Positions 1-8,427 of a stretch of 44,999 bases of DNA are shown one piece after another. This DNA comes from Flavobacterium psychrophilum (GTDB lineage Bacteria; Bacteroidota; Bacteroidia; Flavobacteriales; Flavobacteriaceae), in NCBI GenBank assembly GCA_945872245.1, contig CAMBZB010000017.1, positions 1 to 44,999 of the forward strand, read 5' to 3'. Position numbers and translations under genes: made by a program. Under the pieces are notes generated by a model, which worked only from the letters and a program-made list of their open reading frames with translations, made no database searches and was not told the origin of the DNA. Position 1 is the stretch's first letter; each line of letters starts with the position of its first letter.

Positions 1-2075
1 ACTAATTTTTTCCATTCATTTTTTGAGAATTTAATTTTGTTATTAATGCTTAATGGCGGCATATCAATCAAAGGTTGGTTTTCGGTAATGTCCTTCCCAT
101 TTACATAAGCACAAGAAAATAAGTGCTCCCATTGATTTGTAATATTCCAGTGGGTTTGAATATCAATTCCCGAAAGCCTGGCATTTGTTTGTTGGTATTC
201 CCAAACTGGAAAAGCACCACGAATAGTAGTCTCAAATCCTACAGGTTTTAGAAACATATAGTTTTGAATTCTATTGATGTATGGATTGATTTCTAAAGAA
301 AAACGATTCCATTTTTTTTGAATTGTGATGGCTAATTTTGTTGCCTGTTCTTTGTCTAAGCTTAAATCTCCTAATTCAATAACACCAGTCGAATGATGAA
401 GTCCATCACTAAAAAACTCTGATGGATTTGGATTTCGGGAAGCAGTACTTATGTTCATATAACAATTGAATTCGCTTTCAAATTCCTTACGAAATCCAAT
501 ACTTCCGGAGAAATTATTGAATAGAAATTGAGGTTTTGTAAGCCATTGTCCACCAAAATCACTTACGATAAAATCTGAAAACTCATTCGTATAGCCTCTT
601 TCATCCCACCTTGATTTAATATAGTATTTTGTTGCTTGTGTATTTGAAAAATCATACCTCAATCCTGCATCAACTGAAAAATTATCTGAAAAATCGCGAT
701 TAACAATGCCATAAACCCCAAAATCGGTTTTATCAAAATTGGGGATTAATGGTCTAATTCCAGTTGCAGGATTTGCAAAATTATTTTGAATTGAAGCTGC
801 AAAACCTGATTTTATCGACCAATCGTGAAGATTTCTCTTGTAGTCAATATTTATAGAATGGGTTTTTAACTCTAAATCCAAAGCTGCAATGTTGTTGTAA
901 TTAGCTCTACGAACATCAAACTCCAATCTTTTATTTAACTGAAATGAATATTGCAATGCCATTGATGTCATTTCATTGAAATGGTAATTAAAATTTAATT
1001 TTGCAACGTGGTGTTGAACATCTTGTTTGGGGTTTTTAATATTGTAAGTAAAATCATTGATGACAGACGGAACTTGATTGTTGATTGAATTATACAAATC
1101 GTTCACATTTCCTGTATGAGAAGCGCTTAATATTCCAATTACGGATTTGTAGAAACTATAGAATGAAGTAATATCAAAGTTTTTCCCTGTGAATTTAATA
1201 TCCCCAGAAAAGTTAGCTTCCCGATTGCCCGTATTTGATAATACATAATTTGGTGCTTCTTTATCGCCAATATATTTTAATGTTGATAATGCGTTCCAAC
1301 TCAATCCACGCTTCTTGCTTTTATGAATGCTTGAACTTACGGAGCCTCCTTTACCATTTGAATCAAAATTTAGAATTGTTTTCCCAAAAAGCGTGTCATT
1401 TTTAACAGAAATAGGTTCAATAATAACGATCCCGCCTAAAGCATTTCCACTATATTGCAGGCCTGATGCTCCTTTGATAACGGTGATTTTCCCTGCTGCA
1501 TTAATATCAAAATTTGGTGCGTGGTCTGTTCCCCATTCTTGATCTTCTAATCTTACATTGTTGCTAATTACCGAGACTCTACTACCATACAAACCGTTAA
1601 TAATAGGTTTAACCACTATACTCCCCGACTTTAAGCTAGAAACCCCAGCAACTTCTTTTAAAGCATCACCTAATGTTTGATTACTATATTTCTCGATTGT
1701 CTCCAATTTTATCTTTTGTTCAAACACCGATTTATTCAAGGCTAAACTTTTTTGTTTTATCAAAACCTCTTGTAGAGTTGCTGTATTTAACTTTAAATAA
1801 AAAACCAGTTTTAAATCGTTTTTAACCGTTAAAACCGTGTCAATTGATTGGTATCCAACATACGAAATATGAATTGTCGTGTTTCCGGAAGGCACATTTT
1901 TAAAAATAAAATTGCCATCTACATCAGTAGAAACCGTTTTTTTACCAATATGAACGTGGGCGCTAGTTAGCGGAGTTTCTCCTTGTGTTAAAGTTTTTCC
2001 AATTATTGTATTTTGAGAAAATACATTAGTGCAAAACAAAACAAGAAGATAAAAAACGAGATAGTTTTTCAGCAT
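1..2075 (-). CDS. TonB-dependent outer membrane receptor, probably for zinc (3' end cut by window edge)
   Basis: About 691 codons are visible from the ATG at 2075; the C-terminal part of the barrel lies beyond the left edge. A signal peptide (residues 1-20, ending VFSQ) is followed by a carboxypeptidase-regulatory-like beta domain (about 22-100), a plug domain (about 120-220, with IKGASGLQYSGNALGG) and alternating barrel strands rich in N, Y, F and W. This order is standard for Bacteroidetes receptors that import ligands across the outer membrane with TonB energy. The plug holds DHAP at residues 184-187; DHA-type motifs at this place are known from zinc and copper receptors of the ZnuD/OprC group. 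The gene follows the His/Cys-rich small protein by 77 bases and belongs to a group that includes a Fur-family regulator and a COG0523 GTPase. Receptor class is firm; zinc as ligand is inferred from neighbours and the motif. Confidence 0.9.
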   Translation of the reverse strand, partial: MLKNYLVFYLLVLFCTNVFSQNTIIGKTLTQGETPLTSAHVHIGKKTVSTDVDGNFIFKNVPSGNTTIHISYVGYQSIDTVLTVKNDLKLVFYLKLNTATLQEVLIKQKSLALNKSVFEQKIKLETIEKYSNQTLGDALKEVAGVSSLKSGSIVVKPIINGLYGSRVSVISNNVRLEDQEWGTDHAPNFDINAAGKITVIKGASGLQYSGNALGGIVIIEPISVKNDTLFGKTILNFDSNGKGGSVSSSIHKSKKRGLSWNALSTLKYIGDKEAPNYVLSNTGNREANFSGDIKFTGKNFDITSFYSFYKSVIGILSASHTGNVNDLYNSINNQVPSVINDFTYNIKNPKQDVQHHVAKLNFNYHFNEMTSMALQYSFQLNKRLEFDVRRANYNNIAALDLELKTHSINIDYKRNLHDWSIKSGFAASIQNNFANPATGIRPLIPNFDKTDFGVYGIVNRDFSDNFSVDAGLRYDFSNTQATKYYIKSRWDERGYTNEFSDFIVSDFGGQWLTKPQFLFNNFSGSIGFRKEFESEFNCYMNISTASRNPNPSEFFSDGLHHSTGVIELGDLSLDKEQATKLAITIQKKWNRFSLEINPYINRIQNYMFLKPVGFETTIRGAFPVWEYQQTNARLSGIDIQTHWNITNQWEHLFSCAYVNGKDITENQPLIDMPPLSINNKIKFSKNEWKKL

Positions 2076-2152
2076 GATTTTTTGTTAAAATATAATAAAG
2101 ACGAATCATAATAAATTTGATTTAAAATGATTTGTTATTTTATGAATATACT

Positions 2153-2494
2153 TTAAACTACAGGAGGAGCACGAAGCGCAAAGAGGCTTCCTTTAAATAA
2201 TGGAGTTATTTCTTCAGTGCAAATTAAGGAAGGACAAGATATTATGTGGGTTTTATTAAATTGAAAACAGAAAAATTTAGCTGTCGAAAATGGGCTGAAT
2301 GTGACTTCGCAAGTTAAACATTTCTCAAAATCATGATGGTGTGTTAATTGAGTCCCTAAAGAGGTTTTGTGGAAACATTTTTTATTAGAAATTTGTTTTG
2401 ATAAATGCTCATAGCTGTGCACTGATTGAAACAGTGTTAGAAACAATATTAAAATCCCTAATAGAAAATTTATAATGACAAACTTATTTTTCAT
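2153..2494 (-). CDS. Small exported His/Cys-rich protein, candidate metal-binding partner of the receptor
   Basis: 113 residues. A hydrophobic segment (about 5-24) acts as signal peptide or anchor. The exported part carries seven His (26, 30, 42, 52-54, 83) and six Cys (40, 59, 62, 76, 87, 92), with a dense core HHHDFEKCLTC at 52-62 containing a CxxC. The tail ends in LRAPPV, reminiscent of DUF2946-type small proteins found near metal transporters, but I cannot assign a family. It lies directly upstream of the TonB receptor on the same strand and has its own promoter-like sequence and a GCAA-N5-TTGC palindrome 45 bases before the start. A role in binding or handing over zinc in the periplasm is inference only. 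Confidence 0.72.
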   Translation of the reverse strand: MKNKFVIINFLLGILILFLTLFQSVHSYEHLSKQISNKKCFHKTSLGTQLTHHHDFEKCLTCEVTFSPFSTAKFFCFQFNKTHIISCPSLICTEEITPLFKGSLFALRAPPVV

Positions 2495-2500
2495 CTAATG

Positions 2501-2533
2501 CAAATGTAATAATAATTTAATCAAAACACTCAA
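2501..2533 (-). promoter_or_regulatory. Promoter for the small protein/receptor unit
   Basis: On the minus strand TACATTTG (2508-2501) matches the -7 consensus TAnnTTTG, with a TTG at 2533-2531 and 22 bases between. The start codon at 2494 is only seven bases beyond the box, so the message would be nearly leaderless. That makes this call less secure than the other promoters here. Confidence 0.45.
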
Positions 2534-2538
2534 TAACA

Positions 2539-2553
2539 AGCAAATTCATTGCT
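2539..2553. promoter_or_regulatory. Candidate Zur box 3 (AGCAA-N5-TTGCT)
   Basis: AGCAAATTCATTGCT has perfect 5-base inverted arms around a 5-base centre, the same layout as the two palindromes in the zur/GTPase intergenic region. It lies just upstream of the -33 element of the small-protein/receptor unit. Assignment to the Fur-family regulator is inferred from the shared form and from its occurrence only in this locus. Confidence 0.55.
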
Positions 2554-2612
2554 TTTTCGAGTTGCCGTTTATACTAAACAATAGATCCAAAAATTAATTT
2601 TTTGAGCAAACC

Positions 2613-3851
2613 TTAGTTGTGGAAATCAATTTCGGCTCCTACTTCTGAATATTGTCTTGGTATGGGAAACGAATCTGTACTAGTAAACAAACTATCTTGT
2701 AAGTTCTTAATTTCAGTAGTGTTACAAAGACATTTTTCTAATTCAGAGCGAATATCATTTTCATTCAAATTAATTCCAATAAAAACAATTTCATTCATTC
2801 TGTCTCCAAAATCAATTGTCCAACGCTCTTCTATAATATCCTGATTGTCAACAAAATTTTGAAATTTTATTCGTTCGGAAAAGGGCATACTTGCCCACCA
2901 AACCCCAGCTCCTTCGGCTTTTGACGACCCGCCAGCTTGACTCCAATTAATGGCTTGAGCGGGTCTTGATGCCAGCCAAAACAAACCTTTACTTCGAATT
3001 ACGGTATTTGGAAAAGTATTGTTTATAAAATTCCAAAAACGCTCTGGATGAAACGGTTTTTGGTCACGAAATACGAACGAAGAAATCCCATATTCTTCGG
3101 TTTCTGGAGTGTGAATACCTTCAAGTTCTTGAATCCAACCCGCCGATGTTTCGGCTTCTTCATAATTGAACAACCCTGTGTTTATAATTTCGTTTGGGTT
3201 GACTTTTCCATATTCTGACGTGATGATTTTTGCAACAGGATTTAGTTTCTTGATGGTTGCCAATAATATTTCTTTCTGTTTTTGGGTAATTAAATCCGTT
3301 TTGTTTAGGATAATCACATTAGCAAACTCAATTTGATCAACTAGCAAATTAACAATTGTTCGGGTGTCATTTTCGATATTCGTAGCCTTTATATCTTCCA
3401 ATGTTTGAGCCGAACCAAAATCTTTAAAAAAATTAAAACCATCAACAACAGTTACCATTGTATCTACATAACTAAAACGAGATAAATCGATATTTTCGTC
3501 TTCATTTACAAACGAAAAAGTTTGCGCCACAGGAATTGGTTCGGAAATGCCGGTGCTTTCTATCAGCAAATAATCAAACCGATTTTCATTGGCAAGTTTC
3601 TCGACCTCAATCATCAAATCTTCACGCAAAGTGCAGCAAATACAACCGTTGCTCATTTCTACTAATTTTTCTTCGGTTCGTGAAAGCGTGTTTTCGTTTC
3701 TGACCAATTGCGCATCAATGTTTATTTCACTCATATCGTTCACAATTACAGCAACTTTCAACCCTTCTTTATTGTGAAGAATATGGTTAAGTAAGGTAGT
3801 CTTTCCTGCCCCAAGGAATCCTGACAACACAGATACGGGTAGTTTTTTCAT
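2613..3851 (-). CDS. COG0523 (CobW/ZNG family) GTP-dependent metal chaperone
   Basis: 412 residues. The Walker A loop GFLGAGKT is at 11-18, the family-defining metal motif GCICC at 69-73 and the guanine-specificity motif NKTD at 183-186. The segment [15 protein letters not shown] (from 98) is typical of the family. A CobW C-terminal domain follows (about 260-380). COG0523 proteins load zinc or other metals onto client enzymes; those under Zur control work in zinc shortage. The gene is divergent from the Fur-family regulator, and its promoter is covered by two palindromes, which favours the zinc subgroup over the cobalamin one; no cobalamin genes are in view. There is no long His-rich stretch such as some relatives have. 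It lies 118 bases upstream of the small His/Cys protein on the same strand. Confidence 0.9.
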   Translation of the reverse strand: MKKLPVSVLSGFLGAGKTTLLNHILHNKEGLKVAVIVNDMSEINIDAQLVRNENTLSRTEEKLVEMSNGCICCTLREDLMIEVEKLANENRFDYLLIESTGISEPIPVAQTFSFVNEDENIDLSRFSYVDTMVTVVDGFNFFKDFGSAQTLEDIKATNIENDTRTIVNLLVDQIEFANVIILNKTDLITQKQKEILLATIKKLNPVAKIITSEYGKVNPNEIINTGLFNYEEAETSAGWIQELEGIHTPETEEYGISSFVFRDQKPFHPERFWNFINNTFPNTVIRSKGLFWLASRPAQAINWSQAGGSSKAEGAGVWWASMPFSERIKFQNFVDNQDIIEERWTIDFGDRMNEIVFIGINLNENDIRSELEKCLCNTTEIKNLQDSLFTSTDSFPIPRQYSEVGAEIDFHN

Positions 3852-3930
3852 GTTTTAATTTTTGTTATTCTTCAATTTCAGAACTATTTTTACTTGTTCC
3901 AAATAGAATTATTTTTGGTTTAATTTCTTG

Positions 3931-3938
3931 TATATTTG
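3931..3938 (+). promoter_or_regulatory. -7 box of the zur promoter
   Basis: TATATTTG fits TAnnTTTG exactly and points toward the regulator gene at 4013. No good -33 TTG is found 17-23 bases upstream. Transcription would start near 3943, leaving both palindromes (3944-3958, 3982-3996) immediately downstream, where a bound repressor could block it. Confidence 0.5.
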
Positions 3939-3943
3939 CTTAA

Positions 3944-3958
3944 TGCAATTAAGTTGCA
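3944..3958. promoter_or_regulatory. Candidate Zur box 1 (TGCAA-N5-TTGCA)
   Basis: TGCAATTAAGTTGCA has perfect 5-base arms. It lies between the two divergent -7 boxes and overlaps the -7 element of the GTPase promoter on the minus strand (3964-3957). It shares arms and spacing with the sites at 3982 and 2539. Confidence 0.65.
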
Positions 3959-3986
3959 AATATAAATAGTAATTTCTTTATCGCAA
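3957..3986 (-). promoter_or_regulatory. Promoter of the COG0523 GTPase gene
   Basis: On the minus strand TTG (3986-3984), 19 bases, then TATATTTG (3964-3957) give a textbook Bacteroidetes promoter. Each element is overlapped by one of the palindromes, so a repressor on either could shut it. The leader to the ATG at 3851 would be about 100 bases. Confidence 0.7.
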
Positions 3987-3996
3987 CATTGTTGCG
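3982..3996. promoter_or_regulatory. Candidate Zur box 2 (CGCAA-N5-TTGCG)
   Basis: CGCAACATTGTTGCG is a perfect palindrome: seven paired bases each side of one central T. It covers the -33 element of the GTPase promoter and ends 16 bases before the regulator start codon, so it could serve both divergent genes, including autoregulation. Confidence 0.7.
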
Positions 3997-4012
3997 TTAT
4001 TTTTTTTGATAA

Positions 4013-4387
4013 ATGAAGACAACCCGAAGCACCACCGCTAAAACGGCCGTATATGAATTAATTATGAATTCTGATGTGGCATTATCACATTCTGAAATTC
4101 AAAAATTAACGGGAGATTTATGTGATAGGGTAACTATTTATAGAATACTTGACCGTTTAGTCACAGAAGATGTGATTCATAAAATTGCCACTCCTGACGG
4201 ATTAGTAAAATATGCGGTTTGTCAAAAAACCGAAAAACATTCACACAACCACATTCATTTTAGTTGCGAAAAATGTCTTTCGGTTACTTGTTTAGATACC
4301 GTAGAGCCTATATTTGAAGTACCAGAAAATTATACTATTAAGGAAGTAAATTTTACTGTTTCGGGTTTTTGTCCAAATTGTTATTAA
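4013..4387 (+). CDS. zur: Fur-family transcriptional regulator, probably Zur
   Basis: 124 residues, short for the family (usually 130-150). The N-terminal winged helix includes the recognition segment DRVTIYRILDRLV (38-50), and the C-terminal part is the metal and dimer domain. Two Cys pairs, C85/C88 and C120/C123, form the structural zinc site, and a His cluster (H76, H78, H80, H82) supplies regulatory ligands. Fur-family proteins repress metal uptake genes when metal is bound. The divergent COG0523 GTPase, the His/Cys-rich protein and the receptor, with shared palindromes, point to zinc rather than iron or peroxide sensing. Only 14 bases separate its stop from the convergent asd stop, and no terminator is seen between them. 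The specific name Zur is an inference from context. Confidence 0.85.
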   Translation: MKTTRSTTAKTAVYELIMNSDVALSHSEIQKLTGDLCDRVTIYRILDRLVTEDVIHKIATPDGLVKYAVCQKTEKHSHNHIHFSCEKCLSVTCLDTVEPIFEVPENYTIKEVNFTVSGFCPNCY

Positions 4388-4401
4388 CGGTTTATGGGGT
4401 T

Positions 4402-5391
4402 TTACACCAATTGATTTGCCACTAAATATTCAGCTATTTGAATCGTGTTTGTTGCAGCGCCTTTTCTTAAATTATCCGCAACAATCCACATATTTAAAGT
4501 GTTTGCTTGGCTTTCGTCACGACGAATTCTACCCACAAAAACCTCATTTTTACCCTCGGCATATCTTGGCATTGGATACGTAAAAGTGTCCAAATTGTCT
4601 TGCACCACGATACCGTCCGTTTGACTCAAAATAGTTCGTACTTCGTTGACGTCAAAATCACTGCTGAATTCTACATTCACCGCTTCGCTGTGACCGCCCA
4701 CAACTGGTACACGAACTGCAGTGGCAGTAACTTTTATACTATCGTCACTTAATATTTTTTTGGTTTCATTGACCAATTTCATTTCTTCTTTGGTATACCC
4801 ATTAGCCTCAAAACTATCGCATTGTGGAATACAGTTTCTGTTGATTTTATATTTATAAACCATATCACCTTCTATTCCTGCACACTCGTTTTCGAATTGC
4901 TCTACCGCTTTTACACCAGTTCCAGTGATGGATTGGTAAGTGGAAACAATAACACGTTTGATGTTGTATTTTTTATGCAATGGGGCTAAAGCCAATACCA
5001 TTTGGATGGTTGAGCAGTTTGGGTTAGCAATAATTTTATCTTCTTTTGTCAATTCATTTGCATTGATCTCTGGTACAACCAATTTTTTAGTTGGATCCAT
5101 TCTCCAAGCCGATGAATTGTCGATAACAGTCGTTCCGGCAGCCGCAAATTTGGGTGCCCAATCTAATGAAGTTTGACCTCCTGCCGAGAAAAGAGCAATG
5201 TCTGCTTTCATATCAACGGCCGTTTGCAATCCCACTACGGTATGTTTTTGTCCTTTGAATTCAATTACTTTACCTACTGATTTTTCAGAGGCCACTAAAA
5301 TTAATTCCGTGTAAGGAAAATTTCTCTCCTCCAATACTTTTAACATGATCTCGCCAACCATTCCGGTTGCACCTACAACTGCAATTTTCAT
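4402..5391 (-). CDS. asd: Aspartate-semialdehyde dehydrogenase
   Basis: 329 residues, normal length. It reduces aspartyl-4-phosphate to aspartate-semialdehyde with NADPH, the branch point to lysine/diaminopimelate, threonine and methionine. The NADP-binding loop GATGMVG is at 7-13, the catalytic Cys is C126 in NPNCSTIQ, and the active-site His is H234 in VGGHSEAVN. It is a single-gene unit with its own promoter, convergent with the zur-like gene. Supply of diaminopimelate links it in role to murF-alr nearby. Confidence 0.97.
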   Translation of the reverse strand: MKIAVVGATGMVGEIMLKVLEERNFPYTELILVASEKSVGKVIEFKGQKHTVVGLQTAVDMKADIALFSAGGQTSLDWAPKFAAAGTTVIDNSSAWRMDPTKKLVVPEINANELTKEDKIIANPNCSTIQMVLALAPLHKKYNIKRVIVSTYQSITGTGVKAVEQFENECAGIEGDMVYKYKINRNCIPQCDSFEANGYTKEEMKLVNETKKILSDDSIKVTATAVRVPVVGGHSEAVNVEFSSDFDVNEVRTILSQTDGIVVQDNLDTFTYPMPRYAEGKNEVFVGRIRRDESQANTLNMWIVADNLRKGAATNTIQIAEYLVANQLV

Positions 5392-5428
5392 ACTATATTA
5401 TTTTATTTTGAATACTGATTTCCTGATA

Positions 5429-5458
5429 CAAAAGTATGTAATCTTAAAGTCAAAACAA
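5429..5458 (-). promoter_or_regulatory. asd promoter
   Basis: On the minus strand TTG (5458-5456), 19 bases, then TACTTTTG (5436-5429) match the Bacteroidetes -33/-7 pattern. The start codon is about 38 bases downstream of the box. Confidence 0.65.
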
Positions 5459-5494
5459 GTGTGTTAACAAAAAACAACAAAATGTTACAAATTT

Positions 5495-5526
5495 AACAAA
5501 AAAGAACCACGCTCTGGAGCGTGGTT
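5495..5526 (-). terminator. Terminator of mscL
   Basis: Ten-base arms AACCACGCTC and GAGCGTGGTT (5505-5526) pair perfectly around a two-base centre. On the minus strand they are followed by a run of T (the A run before 5505), so the hairpin ends transcription coming from mscL, 28 bases after its stop. Confidence 0.85.
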
Positions 5527-5553
5527 TAGTTAGAATAGGTAATGTAGCGGAAA

Positions 5554-5931
5554 TTATTTTTTCAACAAATCTCGAATTTGAGTAAGCAATTCTTCCTGAG
5601 TTAGACTAGCCGGTATTGCAGTAGCGAGATCTTCTTTCTTTTTAGCAGCATTAATCCCTTTAATAACAATAAATAAGACAAAGGCAATAATGATAAAGTT
5701 AATCACAGCCGAAACAAACATTCCATATTTAACACCCCCAAAAACGGTAAGTTCTTCAATTTTGGACAAATTAGCAGCTGACAATGCGGGTTTTAATACT
5801 AGAGGCGTAATTACATCCTCAATTAATGAGTTTACAATCTTGCCAAAAGCACCCCCAATAATTACACCAATGGCAAGGTCTACCACATTTCCTTTCATGG
5901 CAAAAGCTTTAAATTCTGAAATCATTCCCAT
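5554..5931 (-). CDS. mscL: Large-conductance mechanosensitive channel
   Basis: 125 residues. It opens under membrane tension to release solutes during sudden osmotic downshock. The N-terminal amphipathic helix and first membrane helix carry the family signature FAMKGNVVDLAIGVIIGGAF (11-30). The second helix is around 73-96, and a charged C-terminal helix (KKKEDLATAI) ends the protein. A strong hairpin terminator follows. The gene is on the same strand as murF-alr, 47 bases downstream of its stop, and may be read from it; no exact TAnnTTTG box is seen in the gap. Confidence 0.96.
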   Translation of the reverse strand: MGMISEFKAFAMKGNVVDLAIGVIIGGAFGKIVNSLIEDVITPLVLKPALSAANLSKIEELTVFGGVKYGMFVSAVINFIIIAFVLFIVIKGINAAKKKEDLATAIPASLTQEELLTQIRDLLKK

Positions 5932-5978
5932 AATTTTTTGTTTTAATTAAAATGAACTACTAATATACGTATTTATAT

Positions 5979-8423
5979 TTATTCCCTGTAAAAAACCCTT
6001 TTTACTCTTTGAGAAATACTGGTAAGTATTTCATAAGGGATTGTTTGTAATTTTTTAGCCATAAAAGAAACCGTTGGACTTTCGCCAAAAATAATCACAG
6101 AATCCCCTTCTTTACAATTGATTTCGGTGATGTCAACCATTAACATGTCCATGCAAATACTCCCAACGATGGGTGCTTTTTGATTATTGATTGTCACAAA
6201 TCCAACGCCATTTCCCCAAAGCCTTGAAATTCCGTCGGCATAACCAATAGGAATCGTGGCAACTCGCGTTGGTTTTTCCGCCATAAAACGTCTTCCATAA
6301 CCCACGCTTTCGCCTTCTTGAATGGTTCTTATTTGAGAAATAACAGATTTCAGAGTCCCGACGTTTTCCAAGTATTTTTGTTCTTCTGCGTCATTGGAAA
6401 TACCATAAAGACCAATGCCAAGTCGTACCATGTCATATTGCGCTTCCGGAAAATTACTGATTCCAGACGTATTCAAGATATGGCGAATGGGTTTTATTTT
6501 CAATTCAGTCATTAATTTTGCGGACAATTTTTCAAATAAATGAAGCTGTGCATTTGCAAAATCTTGCTGTTCTAAATCATCGCTTGTAGCCATATGCGAC
6601 AAGATACTTTTAACGGCTACAAATTGGTTTCCTTTTAAAGTTGCAATTAATTCATCAAGATTTTCTTCTTCAAAACCCAAACGATGCATTCCGGTGTCGA
6701 GTTTGATGTGAATAGGAAAATGTTTCAGTTTTCGCTTTTCGGCAATTTTCAGGAAAGCGTTCAATCCTTTCAAACTATAAATTTCAGGTTCCAAATGATG
6801 TTGAATTATAGCGGAAAAACTCGTTGTTTCAGGATTTAACACCATTATGGGCAATATAATTCCGGCATTTTTCAACGAGATTCCTTCATCGGCGAAAGCC
6901 ACGCCCAGATAGTCCACTTTGTGGTGTTCAAGCAATTTCGCTATTTCAAATCCACCGCTTCCATAACCAAATGCTTTTACCATGACCATCATTTTAGTGC
7001 TTGGATTTAGTTTTGATTTGTAGAAACTCAGGTTATGACTGATGGCGTTAAGGTTGATTTCTAGAACCGTTTCGTGTGTTTTCTCCTCTAATGCGGCCAC
7101 TATTTCTTCAAACTGAAAATGACGCGCCCCTTTAATTAAAATGGTTTCATTGCCAAAATTCAAATAATTAAAATTTAAAAAGAAGTCGGCCGTATTTTTA
7201 AAAGTGACACAGTTGACAAACTTGTGTTTAAACGCCGAAATGGTCTCGCCAATGCCAATAACCCGATTGATTTTGTTGGATGCAATCAACTGGGAAACTT
7301 TCGTATATAATTCTTCATTCGACAAACCGCTTTGGAAAATATCCGAAAGGATTATCGTTTTGTTTGTGTATTGTTTTTGACTTTCCAGAAAATCCAGCGC
7401 CATCTTCAATGACTGAAAATCCGAACTGTAACTGTCGTCAATCAATGTTGTGTTGTTGATTCCGTTTTTGACTTTCAAACGCATTTCAACAGGGTACAGC
7501 CATTGCATTCGGCTTTGAATCGTTTTTTGATCGTATTTAAAACGCAATAAAACCATCAAGCAAGTAATGGCGTTTTCAATAGAGGCCTCATCCTGAAAAG
7601 GAATCTGTATTTCAAAATTGACTTTGGCATACTGAATTTGCAAAATGGTTTTGTCTTCGACTGCTTTTTTTACAACAAAAACATCCGCTTTTTCATCACT
7701 GAAACTCCAGGAAAATGTTTGGGTTTTTGGATCAATAAGGGCGTCAACGACCTTGTTTTTTTGATAAATTATCAGTTTGGACTGTTTGAAAAGCTTCAGT
7801 TTTTCTTTTATTTTTTCATCCAAATTAACAAAACCCTCGTCATGTGCCGTGCCAATATTCGTAATAATTCCAATGGTTGGTTGGATGATGACTTCCAATT
7901 TTTCCATTTCATTCATTTTCGAAATTCCGGCTTCAAAAATGCCTAGATTGTGCTTTTCGTTAATCGAAATCACCGATAAAGGAACGCCAACCTGCGAATT
8001 GTAGCTTTTAGGACTTCGAATGATATTGAAATCAGGCCCTAAAAGAAAATTCAACCATTCCTTGACAATGGTTTTGCCATTGCTTCCCGTCAATCCGATA
8101 ACAGGAAATTTAAATAAACTTCGATGATGCGCCGCGAATCGTTGCAAAGCATCTAAGGTGTTTTTAACAACCAAAAAAGTAGCTTTACCTGACAATCCTT
8201 CAGGAATGTGGGTGACAACAAAGTGCTGTACGCCCTTTTCGATTAAGGATGAAATATAAATATGGGCATCATTATTGGGCCCCACTAATGCAAAAAACAA
8301 GGTTTTTTCGTTGTTTTGCAAAGAGCGGCTATCGATGGAAATGTTGTCAATTATACCTTTAGTGCCGCCTCCAAAGCTTTTGGCGTGAAGGATTTTTTCG
8401 ATATTATTTATGGATGAAGTCAA
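5979..8423 (-). CDS. Bifunctional MurF (D-Ala-D-Ala ligase to UDP-MurNAc-tripeptide) and alanine racemase
   Basis: 814 residues with two enzymes in one chain. The N-terminal half (about 1-450) is a Mur ligase that adds D-Ala-D-Ala to the muramyl tripeptide; its ATP loop is TGSNGKT at 112-118. The C-terminal half (about 453-814) is a fold-type III alanine racemase making D-Ala from L-Ala; the PLP lysine is K483 in VKAFGYGSG, and the second catalytic region has SVGYGRRF. The fusion couples supply of D-Ala with its use and is known from Bacteroidetes. The ATG at 8423 lies four bases after the stop of the toxin gene, so the two may be co-transcribed. The linker near 445-455 shows no stop or frameshift. 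Confidence 0.95.
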   Translation of the reverse strand: MTSSINNIEKILHAKSFGGGTKGIIDNISIDSRSLQNNEKTLFFALVGPNNDAHIYISSLIEKGVQHFVVTHIPEGLSGKATFLVVKNTLDALQRFAAHHRSLFKFPVIGLTGSNGKTIVKEWLNFLLGPDFNIIRSPKSYNSQVGVPLSVISINEKHNLGIFEAGISKMNEMEKLEVIIQPTIGIITNIGTAHDEGFVNLDEKIKEKLKLFKQSKLIIYQKNKVVDALIDPKTQTFSWSFSDEKADVFVVKKAVEDKTILQIQYAKVNFEIQIPFQDEASIENAITCLMVLLRFKYDQKTIQSRMQWLYPVEMRLKVKNGINNTTLIDDSYSSDFQSLKMALDFLESQKQYTNKTIILSDIFQSGLSNEELYTKVSQLIASNKINRVIGIGETISAFKHKFVNCVTFKNTADFFLNFNYLNFGNETILIKGARHFQFEEIVAALEEKTHETVLEINLNAISHNLSFYKSKLNPSTKMMVMVKAFGYGSGGFEIAKLLEHHKVDYLGVAFADEGISLKNAGIILPIMVLNPETTSFSAIIQHHLEPEIYSLKGLNAFLKIAEKRKLKHFPIHIKLDTGMHRLGFEEENLDELIATLKGNQFVAVKSILSHMATSDDLEQQDFANAQLHLFEKLSAKLMTELKIKPIRHILNTSGISNFPEAQYDMVRLGIGLYGISNDAEEQKYLENVGTLKSVISQIRTIQEGESVGYGRRFMAEKPTRVATIPIGYADGISRLWGNGVGFVTINNQKAPIVGSICMDMLMVDITEINCKEGDSVIIFGESPTVSFMAKKLQTIPYEILTSISQRVKRVFYRE

Positions 8424-8427
8424 GGGT

